A stretch of 64,000 bases of DNA, from assembly GCA_025642065.1 (NCBI GenBank), contig JAODUP010000571.1:1-64000 (forward strand). The letters run 5' to 3'. The position numbers and the translations under genes are program-made. Positions 34,400 to 45,323 of this stretch are shown in pieces (position 1 is the first letter of the stretch; the number at the start of each line of letters is the position of its first letter). Origin of the DNA: Paralvinella palmiformis (lineage: Eukaryota; Annelida; Polychaeta; Terebellida; Alvinellidae). The notes under the pieces are model-generated. The model was not told the DNA's origin. It did no database searches and saw only the letters and a list, made by a program, of their open reading frames with translations.

Positions 34400-34900
34400 A
34401 CCCCAGAGGACAAAACCTCCTAAGAACTAAACCCCCTGTGATTATGAAAACCAGACATAACCCCCAAACCACATCTTGGACATAACCCCTTGAATGTCAG
34501 TGGTTGATTTGAAAAAGATATGTTATATATAAATTGTAAATTTTTCATATACATTTTTTTCAGGCAAAATATTAATTTTCCAATGCAGTGACCATATCCA
34601 AATAACCATTTGTTTGTGGTTTGATAACAAAATATTATAAAATGTAGACTGAGGAAGTAACTAATATATAATAAATTATTATGATAATGTATACACGTGT
34701 ATACACATGTAAAAACGTGTGTGTATACTGCAGATAGGATAAAAATTATTTCTGATATCATACTCAAATTGTTGATGAAAATCACACTTGTATAAAGAGT
34801 TATTATTAATAATAAAATATTTATATATAACTTCATGTGTGCTTATTATTATTAATTAATTCCTATATTCAGGGTTTTTTTCTACAAAGGATTTTGTCCT
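34400..34900. mobile_element. Possible foldback element with GGACAAAA/GGACATAA phrases
   Basis: Left side AGAGGACAAAACCTCC, CCAGACATAACCCCC and TTGGACATAACCCC; right side has the inverted word GGATTTTGTCCTC (34884-34896). It abuts the right end of repeat copy B. Related in wording to 58404-58945. Only short arms are visible. Confidence 0.35.
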
Positions 34901-35654
34901 CAAAGTCATTTATTTAATTCATATATTTTGCAGAAATTGACTAACATTAATAAAAGTAAACATCAAAACGATTTTTGTTAAAATGTAGAGTATTATCAAC
35001 TGGCATCGTTTTTTCCAAAACAAACTGACATCACGGTTGCCACAAAGATATTACAACAGTTTTATCTTTCATTTTTCTTTGGTTGCCAGCAAATTAAGTG
35101 ACGTCACACCGAGTTCATTATATGTGTGTGTGTGTGTGTGGGGGGGGTACTGGTTACGTCAGTGGAAGATCTACTGGGGCATCATGGGTCAAGATCCCCA
35201 CCTCTCAGAGGGTCAGAATCCCAAAACCATCTCTAATATGGATGCTCCATCATTGGACGACATAATAATTACTAGTAGTACTGCGAAGTTGTCATTCTTA
35301 AATAACCACACATTTAGTATTCTACAATGTGTATCTGATAGCATTATTATTTAACAGCCAAATTATAATATACTTCATTTTATACTAAGTTACTTAGTAT
35401 AAGATGAAGTATAATTGTGATTTGTCTGATAAATAATAACTTAGTAAGTACACTTTGACAATTCTCCCAAGAAGTAAATATTCCTGGAGCTTGCCCTCAA
35501 ATAATATTGCTCAAATTCTTGCAATGAGATCCTGAAAGGTTTGTGCAAGATACGCTAGGTCGAAAGACGTTCTTGTTTGAAAACATTTCATTAGCTTTAG
35601 TAACACGTGGCCACTTGCCTTGATGCTAAGGCTAATCCACATGTTTGTCTAGAG
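34901..35654. other. No gene; hairpin at 35370
   Basis: Contains a GT/G run near 35124-35148 and the hairpin 35370-35412. No coding signal. Confidence 0.4.
35370..35412. repeat. 20-bp stem, 3-base loop hairpin
   Basis: ATACTTCATTTTATACTAAG and CTTAGTATAAGATGAAGTAT pair at 19 of 20 positions around TTA. Isolated; no transposon ends seen. Confidence 0.85.
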
Positions 35655-36345
35655 GTTAATGAAGGTCGTTGGAATTGGGATAGCGACACCAAAACTACGG
35701 CTCAAGGTTTGAAAAGTAGTCTGCAGAGTTTTGAAGTTATTGTTGGCTTCATAGTATTGAATATTAGTTTGGATTATTTAAAAGGTTTGTCAGCTAAACT
35801 ACAAAGAAGAGATACTGACGTCTTTGATGCATACACAATATTGACAATATAAAATCAGGGATTCAATATTTGAAGGATAGCATTGGTGTAGAATTCTAGA
35901 GATGGTATGACGAAGTAAAGCGGCTGGCTTCATATATAGTTAATACAGAGGAAATACCAAGGGTTCCAAGAGTTCAGCGTAATAGGTCGAATGTACCTGC
36001 TGATATACCTCTTCTTTATTACAATAGATCAATTGGCATTCGTTTTATTGATATCTTGCTGCAACAGTTTCAGAACCGTTTCTCTGCAGACAACTGTTGA
36101 CCAGTGATTGCTTTACTGAATCTAATACCATCTTCAATGGTCAAACTAAGGATGCCTTCCGCTACATCTGCAGAAAAATTAGAGCGTAGTTTCTTTGTGT
36201 TGAGGTCAATCAGAAAACCATTTGATGAGCTGAGGTTTTAGGCCTTACTATTAATGAAAATACATAAGCACATCGTTTCCCCAAAAATTGCAGATAGGTT
36301 AATTAAAGAACACCCTAGACATTTATTCAAGGCCAGCGTTTTCAA
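35655..36345 (+). pseudogene. hAT-type transposase relic (DUF4371 / P52rIPK-like)
   Basis: Frame 35655-35852 reads WNWDSDTKTTAQGLKSSLQS, SFEVIVGFIVLNISLDYLKG, LSAKLQRRDTDVFDAY, a common segment of molluscan hAT-like proteins (TKAQGLLSALTSFEF.V.....L..LKPLS.KLQGRD.DI). After frame shifts come VNTEEIPRVPRVQRNR, SIGIRFIDILLQQFQNRFSA and, at about 36155-36220, SATSAEKLERSFFVLRSIRK (hAT dimerisation block). Then IKEHPRHLF near 36305. Many stops: dead. Confidence 0.72.
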
Positions 36346-37009
36346 CTAACTGATATAGATTTAGATGAGGTAATAAATATTTTAAACTTCGAAATAAATG
36401 GTCAGTCTGCTTATAAAATATGTTGGTGACATAATGTACATTATGTCATATTATGACTGGGAACACTCTTCTTCACAGGAATGTCTACTTTTCCCAGTAT
36501 TTATACAGAGTATATACTTGAAAAATACGGATTTTGTAGTGCTTCTGAAGACATCTAAACATTAGCTGATTTCCATTTTTCATCCACAGAGAAAGCTAAG
36601 AGGTTTTCCCTCTACCAATCCACCCCTCCTCGGCACTTCGTGTCTATCAAAATGGCTTCGCCCTTGTTTAGACCCCCCCCCCCATCCAAAATATGCTGGA
36701 TCCACCTCTGACATTTCATCCCTGACGACAAAATCAGGGATGCATCGCGATTGCTTGGGATTCATTGACAGATGGCAACACCACTAAAAAAAATAATAAG
36801 AACAGTTAGCTCAATTTACAACCCTTGGGTTCGTATTTAAATGCGTTTAGTAGTTGTCATCATCATTGCATCAAGTAAATGTTTTTAATTTCATTGCATG
36901 TTTTATTTAGATGTTTTTTGTTTGCCTTTAATCACTGCTTTTAAAACTGTTGGGGATAGTTAAGTCTCTCACAAACTGTTGTACATAACAAAATAAAATT
37001 ATATATATA
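36346..37009. other. No gene seen
   Basis: Spacer between the hAT relic and a dispersed repeat. C-run at 36668. Confidence 0.4.
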
Positions 37010-37180
37010 TTTATTACTTTTGCAATTAAGTCTCTCACAAGCTGTTGTACATTAGAAAAATAATCATATAGATCTGTACTACTTTCAAATATTATAGTGG
37101 GGCGTAGCATCTTCAAAATCTGGGGCGATTTATCTTGTGGAGTAATTAGTCTTGTTGGGTGAAATATCTTGTTGGCGGGA
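37010..37180 (+). repeat. Phrase-bearing repeat, copy 1
   Basis: TTATTACTTTTGCAATTAAG, CTTTCAAATATTAT, CAAAATCTGGGGCGATTTATC, GTCTTGTTGGG. It matches 37547-37690 with indels. The phrase GGGGCGATTT.TCTTGTGG belongs to the same style of motif as 22255-22935. Confidence 0.7.
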
Positions 37181-37546
37181 AAACCCATCCGGGTTTTATA
37201 TTTATATCCCAGAGATTGGGGACACTGAAACAACACCAAAGGGTAACACATAGTAGATTCCTCGATGCTGTAAGGGATGCATATTTGTACCAAAATGTTA
37301 CGCAACCAACTAGATGCAGACACGGTCAGAATCCTCATGGACTGCAGGGTCGACTTATACGCGAGTATATACGGTATGGACCTCAACATTTGCCGGACTG
37401 TAGGTCCGATCATTTGAAATAAAAATCGAACCGGGCAGTTATTTGGCCGACGGTCCGACAGTGAGAATGCTGCAATCTGAGTCCGGTTTACTACCGTTGG
37501 GGCTATAGTTAAGTTTCACACAAACTCGTTTACTTTACAAAAAAAT

Positions 37547-37690
37547 CATATGTATTACTTTTGTAATTAAGTTCTTTCAAATATTATTTTGTAGCGAACC
37601 GTCTCCAAAATCTGGGGCAATGTGTCTTGTGGGACGACTAGTATTGTGGTATGATTTGTCTTGTGAGGCGATTAGTCATGTTGCGAACGA
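37547..37690 (+). repeat. Phrase-bearing repeat, copy 2
   Basis: Second copy in direct orientation, about 540 bases after copy 1: TATTACTTTTGTAATTAAG, CTTTCAAATATTAT, CCAAAATCTGGGGCAATGTG, TCTTGTGGGACGACTAG. Confidence 0.7.
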
Positions 37691-38487
37691 AATATACCCC
37701 TAGCGAATGTTTAGTGAAATACTTCAATAACAAATTATTTTATCAGAGATTCTGTTATTGTTTTTTAAGAAGATTTATAAAGTTAACAGCAGAGTCGTCA
37801 TACTGCTAAATTTTCTAATTATTGACGATAACGTAACAGTCTCTATAGGAAAAAATATCAGAGAACGACGACTGTAAGTCTGAAGTACAGAACCATCATA
37901 TAGATCTATCATATGATATAATATTAAATATAGATTTTCATTGTTATGATTGTAGTCTCAGATAATCTCTCACTCTCTGGGTCTGTCCCTGTTATTCTCA
38001 TTCATTGTGACTTTGGGTCATCTAGATCTAATTGTCAGATACTGACATAGTAACATACTAGTTTAATAGTTAAAATGGCAACAACTGAAATGTGAAGTCA
38101 CTAACTGAGTGTTTAATATAATTATGAACTGACGTAACACCTTACCGCTTACGTCGAGTTACGACGTTACGTGTTTACTCAATTACTGTATTCAGTATTA
38201 TGTGTCTATAGTATTATATTATTATTAATAATAATTGTTTACTACATTGCTGCACTTGGTGTATTCAACAAATATCTATAACATACACTACTACTCATAT
38301 TACTACTATATAAATTTAAAAAAATTACTTGTAACTTTGTAAGTAGTCTAGTGATAGTTTTTATCATTTTGGCTAATTGGTGGTTAATTGTTTCGAAGAT
38401 CGGAACCGAGTATCTCAGGGTTATAGATCCGAGCACTCAATGTGCAAGAGCCAATTATTGCTCATTGGTTATTACTTCCACTCAGAT
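37691..38487. other. No gene seen
   Basis: Spacer with short AT-rich runs. The end of it has a polypyrimidine tract and CTCAG acceptor at 38476-38485 used in the next entry. Confidence 0.4.
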
Positions 38488-38619
38488 ATGTCGGCTGCAC
38501 GCATAGTAGTTACCCTTACATTTGGGTTGAAAGTAGAAGATGCTTTAGATAGTTTTGAAGAGGTACAGACTAAAATAAAAGAAATAGAAGATAGAACAGC
38601 CGTGCAGCTTTACATATAA
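38488..38619 (+). pseudogene. Possible ZSWIM3-like first exon, truncated
   Basis: After a TTCCACTCAG acceptor, ATG opens MSAARIVVTLTFGLK, ALDSFEEVQTKIKEIED, RTAVQLYI then stop. The pattern F....SFEEL..KI.......VQLY resembles the N-terminal domain of ZSWIM3-like proteins, where charged residues would follow VQLY. Instead the frame runs into a dispersed repeat that starts GGGGTTCCCACG at about 38622. Likely an exon or retrocopy broken by insertion. The family call is from memory of the motif and is weak. Confidence 0.35.
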
Positions 38620-38620
38620 T

Positions 38621-38760
38621 TGGGGTTCCCACGTGTCCTAGGAAACCTGGACAGATTCATTTTCAAGGTCTTGGAAATGTCCTTGGATTTTACAAAATCT
38701 TAAAATCTCCTGGAAAAAATACTGCCTTTAAAAAAAAAAAAATATACCTTTAGAAAATGA
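38621..38760 (+). mobile_element. Non-autonomous repeat, CCTGGAAA family
   Basis: GGTTCCCACGTGTCC, GGAAACCTGG, AAGGTCTTGGAAATGTCC, CTCCTGGAAAAAATAC have the wording of the widespread hAT-type repeats that begin CAGGGTGCCCACAG and carry TTGGAAA words. Right end not located. Confidence 0.5.
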
Positions 38761-38943
38761 TATTTCCTTGGCTGGAGGAACCATAAAATACTGCATTTTT
38801 TATAAATGTCAGATTTTCTTTTTAATTTTATTATAATGCCTATTAATATACTTAATCTAATATTTGTATTAACCACTAGTAGCAGTAATTACAAATAAGC
38901 TCCTGTTACTGAAACTGATGCGAGCAGATAAAAAACGATCATG

Positions 38944-39083
38944 AAATGGCTCAGATTTATAATAACATTGATGAACATTGTTCCGATGCTGAATGCTCAG
39001 ATCTTTATCACCAAAATGGCTCAGATTTATAATAACATTGATGAACATTGTTCCGATGCTGAATGCTCAGATCTTTATCACCA
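38944..39083 (+). repeat. 70-bp tandem duplication
   Basis: Two adjacent copies, period 70, of AAATGGCTCAGATTTATAAT...GATCTTTATCACCA, practically identical, so recent. Confidence 0.93.
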
Positions 39084-40860
39084 ACAAACACGATGACGAT
39101 GCTCGGCTTGCTGTTCCGCGTCCGAGCACCGGAAACACCCAAACTTGGTGCACGCATGTAGAGTGATCGGACCTTTATCAACAGTGAACATCATTCCAAT
39201 GCTCGGATACATAACAAAAGTGATATTGTTTTTAAAAGCTGAGTCAATGACTCTAGTTAATTTGGTAATAATGGTGATTTCAACCCCGTGATATGTGTTT
39301 TCCATGTGATTGTTATAATGTAGGCTCTACATCACCTTCATGTGACATACAGGCAGGTCATTGTGACTGTCAGCTCCATGTCATTAGCCATCATTGTGAT
39401 ATGTGTGAGACAGAATTTGCTGAAGTCACAATTTGTGGTTGTGAGATGCAGTAAAAGGACTGTCCTTGATGATACTTAAACTCATAATGGGTTATTATTT
39501 CCAAATGTGTTTATATACTGCAGAATATATATATATATGTGTGTATATATAAATACATTTACTACAGACTCCTAGATTGGAGGATTGATACCCTGTGTTT
39601 CCTATGCCTGTGGAATATTTCATCCACCATTAATAGGCTTTCACTTGATCATCTAATTTCTCTGCGCAGTAACCATTCAATCATACTTTTCAAATGTAAG
39701 CTATCTTGAGATTAAACAAATCTGTCATTCACAGCATTCTCTCAATGGATGCTGAAGATGCACATGCAGTTTACAGAAACATAAGTACACCAGAAGAAGA
39801 AAAAACTATGGTAAGGCAATCCTGTGGAGCACACATCACCATTTGGGTGGATGGATTGATGTTGAATTAAATAAGCAGCCAGGACCTGGAGCAGATTGAT
39901 TCTCAACGGAAATGGCAGCACAAATGAAATTGGATCTTTGTCTGCTAACCGTTGAAATGAGATTGTAATCGTATTATAAACTGATGGCATCATCCAGATG
40001 CTGGATGATATTCAAATGCATATCTGAAACAAAGTCCCTAAACCCTTCTGCACGCAAAGCAGTGGGACATGCAATTGCAATTAATTACCTGTGCTATAGT
40101 CATATGAGATCATTCCTGTTATTGCTTGGATTTAATTGGGAATGTCGACTGAGAAGCCTCTGAATTTACACTGCCTTCATTATAGGCAGTCGATATATTG
40201 TTCTGTAATATTATATTGATCCCACCCTTTTTGGTATGGAATAGAGTAGATGACCCCTTGCAAAAAGTAGGCAGCAGCCCACCTATGGTGGCATATAAAA
40301 ACACCATGACGTCATTGCTGGTGGGAGGTATGGATGCAGGGTTGTGAAGGGCTGTCGTGGGGTAGTGGTGGTAGTCACACATTAACGGAATGGTGTTGAT
40401 TGGAAGGGGGGTTCGAGGCTCTCCCCAAAAAAGTTTGGGAAAATGGAGTATTTGGTGTATTCTAGCCCAGTTTTTCGCCAAAACCAAAGTAGCCCACCGA
40501 TTTAAAATAGATGACGTATAACATCGGATCAGGCTGAAAAGGTTGGATCCGTAGCATTTTAATGACAATGTCTCAAATTTGACCAATGTCTTAATGTTAG
40601 CTATTGATTAATGTTTTATGAACAAATGTAATGAGAAAAATTGTTGAATACTTTTGAAAAAATCGTGAAAATACAATTTTGTCACTTACGTTTTAGTCCG
40701 AATATTTTTTCCCATGATTGTCAAAAATGTGCCAACCCTGTACTTTAAGATGTGCATTGTTTATAATAATAGACATTTTAGTTTATCTTATAACTCAAAA
40801 CTATTTCTTTTTTCTATCATTATTACAGCTGTCTGATGTTTGATATTAATTAAGAGAATT
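39084..40860. other. No gene seen
   Basis: Non-coding by eye. GTGCCAACCCTG at 40729-40740 resembles a hAT terminal repeat (compare CAGGGTTGGCA at 16875), but no partner end was found. A 155-codon minus-strand frame (40119-40586) is not protein-like. Confidence 0.4.
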
Positions 40861-43800
40861 ATGGAAAGTGAACCAGGTATGTCACCATGGCTGTTGAGAA
40901 TCCAATATTTTGTAGTGATCTGAGTAGAATAGATGTGTGTATGTATATGCGAATATATCGATAAATTCATCTGAATTTCACTACTTTTAAATGACGGAGC
41001 AGCATATTTAAATATGGATTTATAAAATCTTATATATTTCAGGATTTTAACGTTAACTTGCCATGTCAGGCAAGTACTGTAAATATATGGTCAAACCTCT
41101 GGAGCCTGATGCGTTTATCGGGTTGTTAGGTTTTAGATAAGCCAGCTGCGTGATGACTTCTTGTAAGCATATTGTGAATCATTGCATCTTCTCCCAATGA
41201 AAAGACGCTGACATATGTCATTGAGCTACTTATTTTACCAGACTAGATGACCAGTTCCCGTTTTATTGACCACTGAAAGAAATCACAGGAAAATCTCAAA
41301 TAAATGTTCAAATCATTATCACAGAACTTTGTTGCCACGTCAGACAACCGACAGTAGCTTTTATTTTGTTGAACATCCTGATGAGTTTGCTAGTGACAAT
41401 CGGGCAACTGTGTATGCCGAATCCTGTATTTAGAGATAAATTATCTGACATATAATAAGATGTGTGGTTTTATAGAACTTAGAAGGTAGGATTTCTAGTT
41501 TGCAGCATCATTTATTGTTTTGTAATGTTCATCAAACTATTTAAGATAGTTAAAAACATACTGAAATTTTAATGTAAAACTCATCATCTTGTGTATCATC
41601 ATTTTGTAAAAATAATAATGCCAAATGCAGGTTTATTATTACCAACATTAACATGAACTATTCTGAGGCTCTACATTTTAAAATCATAACACAAGGTATT
41701 TAAGACTTTTTAGAAAGAAAAATATGCAAATTACTTTTTACACACCAATATAAAAACAATAGGGTGCCCACAGCCCAGAGAAGGGGACTTGAAACGTTTC
41801 CCTGTAGGGAAAACACAGGGAATTTTAATATTTGGGAAATACAGGGAATTTTTAAATTTAGAAAAATACAGGGAATTTTTTTATTTGGGAAAACATCAAA
41901 ATTTTATGTCTTCATTCCAAATTTATAGCATATGGGATGGATGGAAGCTGCATTGCTGAAAATGTTTATTCAACATGCTATTTTTGAAAACAATACACAG
42001 GAAAATCTCTTAAATAAGACAGGGAAAATATAGGAAATTTATTTTTGAAATCCTGTGGGTACCCAATCTTAATAACAACTTATATGGTCCATTTCTATTT
42101 TCTTTCTACATGGTAGAGCTACTTTATTAAATTAACAACTGTCCTGTGATTTAAGTTGTGCCAAAGGTACTTGCAGTAATATATAGATGATTTTGATGAC
42201 TTGGTGAAGATGGAGTCACATACTTATTTAGATGATGTGTAATTGATGCAGTTAGAACTTGTTTGTACCATTTAGAAATGAGTACACAATGCATCAACAC
42301 TAGCCAGTGTCAAAGAATTGGGATGATATGATCATATATATATATATATATATATATATCCCAATTTAGCTTTATACATGTATATATTGTTATGAAATAA
42401 TCATATTATATTTGTTATATATCTTATATATATGGGTTTTTCTTCATAAGTTTATGTACGGAGCTTTTGAACAGGCTTTAAGTATGAAAAGAGTGCTTTA
42501 TAAGTTTGGTATAATAATAATAATTATAATATAATAGTCTTTTGTGTCTGTCACTGGGAGCTGGATCATTCTGAAAATTGTGGAAAGTACTTGATGTAAT
42601 AAGAATGATAGTCAGAGATGTATAGTTTTTGTTTACCCTCCATTTTTTTCATCTTGTCATCATTATGTATATTGTATCCAGTGATGATTTTTGTTGTCTT
42701 GTTTTCTTCATTGCTATGACAGAGGAGTCACAGGGCAAAGTTCACTTCCCTGAAGACCAGCTTATGCAGCACGATTCTGAGATCATTGTCAAACGAGAGA
42801 GGGAAGACAGAATAGCTGTACATCTGGGATTTTTACAGGTTGGTCATATTGTGCGATGGTTTTATTATTCTGTTGAATATCATGATTTAAGTCATCATGT
42901 TGTAATGAGCATTTCTGTGATCTTGATTGCAACAGATCAAGCATCATTACGAGGTGAGGTTCAGCGTGAAAGATGACATGAACGAGGACTTGAACTTTGA
43001 CCCATTGGAAAATCTACACGTCAGGTTCTTAGACGTCCGACCTTCAGAAGATGGTAGGATGCAGTGAAATTCATCTGAGTCTGATCGCTTCTCTGTTATG
43101 TGGAAATAACATTCTATCCAAGATTGTGTGTCTCTTTTTAACCATTTGCCACTTGTAGTGCCCCAGCAATCATGCCGCCATTACTGCTAGTGATCCTTAC
43201 AAAGTCCTGGTGTGCTAGCGTAGCAGACAAACGTTTTGGGATGTTGTTGTGACTAAGCTGTCCACAATGCATTTCAGCAAATCTTGCGAAATAATGCTTC
43301 CAATCACATGCATTTTGGTCGAGTGAATTGATATTTATGAATTGTTTAACTTTAACAAAGTTTTAGGACGCATTTTTCTGGAGGAAGAGGGTCCAATGGC
43401 AATTTGGGGAGTGCTTGTTGGCAACAATGACAACGATGAGGAAGATTTCCATGAGTTGACTATGGAAGAAGTGAAGAAGGGTCTGATGTTGATTTAGACA
43501 TTCTGGTGCAAGAGCGAATATTGCAATCGGGCAAATAACTGTCAGACGTCTTATCTTCCACCGCTTTTGTTGAATATTTTATGAATAGCCCAGGAATAAT
43601 TCTTTTAATGACTTTACCATTCATGGGGGGACTGCTTGTGCATGTTCATCAGAAAGCTGCACATCTTGCGATTCTTCTGATATGTTTTGCAAAACTGAGT
43701 GACCGGTATCTAATTAATTAAGAAATCACGTATGTGCTGTGTGCGGAGTTACTTCCCCTGCCTTGGGGAAAGAACAAGTATTCCCGTTGTCGTATTTGAT

Positions 43801-45323
43801 GTCGCTTCATTACCTTTATAGGTCGCTCGGCCCATTTAGCCTACCATGTGCACAGAAGTGGCCATAAAACATCGATCTTCGTCATCTATGTATACCCCAA
43901 GTGTGATGAGCATCAAGACTAAATTAACCCCTCATCCCTCCAGTCCATCATTTCCATACGGAGCTGTCCAACAGCTCTGTATGTCTTGGATGTGATTGCT
44001 GCTAAGGCTAAAAAGATGTCCATCACTCGCTGTACTGATGTTAACTCCTCTTACCAATGTTTATCATATCGTTTAGGTTATTAAGATTGGACTCGTTCCT
44101 CATCGTTTATTTACATGCATAATTAATTATTTGTTTCACCGACTTAGTGATAAATAAGTAATACGATTGATCTGCTATGAGCTATGTGTACAAGATCATT
44201 GTTGTTGTTTTTCCAGACGAGGTGCACGCATCGTTTTTATTCACCATTTGTCATGTCCAGGTTGAAATGAATTGTAATTGAGCCAACTGTGGCACAGAAA
44301 AAATTCAAAGACCATAATATTAATAATGAATAAAATTATAATTAAACGATTATTCGAGTCACTGTAATATCGCTGTGAGGGAGACCGTTATTCATTTACA
44401 GGATCATTACATTTTTTTTCCCAATGGCGTGTTTACTAAATGTGTCTCGTCATTGTTTGTGTTTCAAGGTGAAGGTCACGATCTGACTCTGTCTTTCCAT
44501 GCGCACAAGGAGAAGCTTCTCCGTGAAAATGTCACGCTGACCGACTCCAATGACAGTAGTAGATTATTGATGGTGGTTCTACATGCCAGAGTGCTGGGTA
44601 AGTATTATGCTGTATTGATTGTTGATCCCAAGGGTTGATGACCTGTCTTAATAATAATAGTCAATAAAGTAGAAATGTAAATAAATGAATATTAATAATA
44701 CTAATGTAGATATATAATTATGACAAGAAAAATGTATTAAACCATTTAAAGTGCCCTTACTAGCTGGAAATAGTGAAGAGCGCTGTATAATATGGAGAGA
44801 ATAATCAATTATTGACGACAATATTACATAGTTTTGTAGAAAAATTATTATGTCTAAGGCAAAATATTTGTTCTACATTTCTGGTTTTCTGTTCCAAATT
44901 AATTGTTTATTTAATTATTGTTATTGACAAAGTGTTGTGATTTATACAGCACCCTAAAGGATACAAGTTGCTTTGAGATGCTTGAACCCTGTGTAGACTT
45001 TTAATTGGCCTGACATCTTTTTTTCATGTCATAAGATTAAGGATTAAGTGACCTTTTCATGCTGATGCTTCATTATATCCCAAGATGGTTCACGTTATTT
45101 GAGTTTTTGTTGTTGTTCGTGTTTATTATATTTTGATAAAGAATAATCCAAAAAGGCTCCTCATATTCAACAAGCCTATTTCACGTTCATACACAAGCAT
45201 ACATAGTTTATATTTTGATCAGGTAAAGGCAAAGGTACACCAGCTCTCAAGTCCGGTATACACTGTACGGGTATAGATGCTGATTACGACTCGGAACAAA
45301 GTGACTGGCAGGGCTTTGACTGA
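40861..45323 (+). CDS. C20orf27: C20orf27 (ADISSP) homologue, five exons
   Basis: Exons 40861-40876, 42723-42838, 42936-43053, 44469-44597 and 45223-45323; all introns begin GT and end AG and every phase joins, giving 159 residues (human protein 174). Protein blocks: HFPEDQLMQHDSEIIVKRER, DRIAVHLGFLQ|IKHHYEVRFS, NLHVRFLDVRPSED, SFHAHKEKLLRENVTL, LLMVVLHARVLG, GTPALKSGIHCTG, then DYDSEQSDWQGFD at the C-terminus. These match the human order HFDEKL..., KVGFLKILHRYEITF, YSAHKEGVLKEEI, ARVMDRHHGTP, YDSEHSDWHGFD. The family is a conserved small beta-rich protein; the mammalian member is reported as a secreted adipose factor. No signal peptide is visible here. The first exon (MESEP + G) is only 16 bases and is the least certain part. 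Intron 1 carries a MITE and intron 3 a SINE piece. Confidence 0.92.
41763..42063. mobile_element. MITE-like element, GGGTGCCCACAG ends
   Basis: The left end GGGTGCCCACAG and right end CTGTGGGTACCC are inverted with one mismatch. Inside are repeated CAGGGAATTTT and TTTGGGAAA words. It resembles non-autonomous hAT-type repeats starting CAGGGTGCCCACAG. Lies in intron 1 of the C20orf27 homologue. AAT occurs on both sides but a clean target duplication is not proven. Confidence 0.65.
42333..42359 (+). repeat. AT microsatellite
   Basis: TA run in intron 1 of the C20orf27 homologue. Confidence 0.9.
43799..43889 (+). mobile_element. SINE family A 3' fragment
   Basis: TCGCTTCATTACCTTTATAG, GGTCGCTCGGCCCATTTAG and GTGGCCATAAAACATCG. 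Head absent. Lies in intron 3 of the C20orf27 homologue. Confidence 0.85.

Noticed and set aside
40119..40586. 155-codon minus-strand frame
   Set aside because: No domain, irregular composition and no splice or start context; sits in non-coding spacer.
43380..43520. Coding-like stretch in intron 3 (GSDVDLDILVQER)
   Set aside because: Short, without splice signals; no domain recognised. Probably a scrap of an old element.
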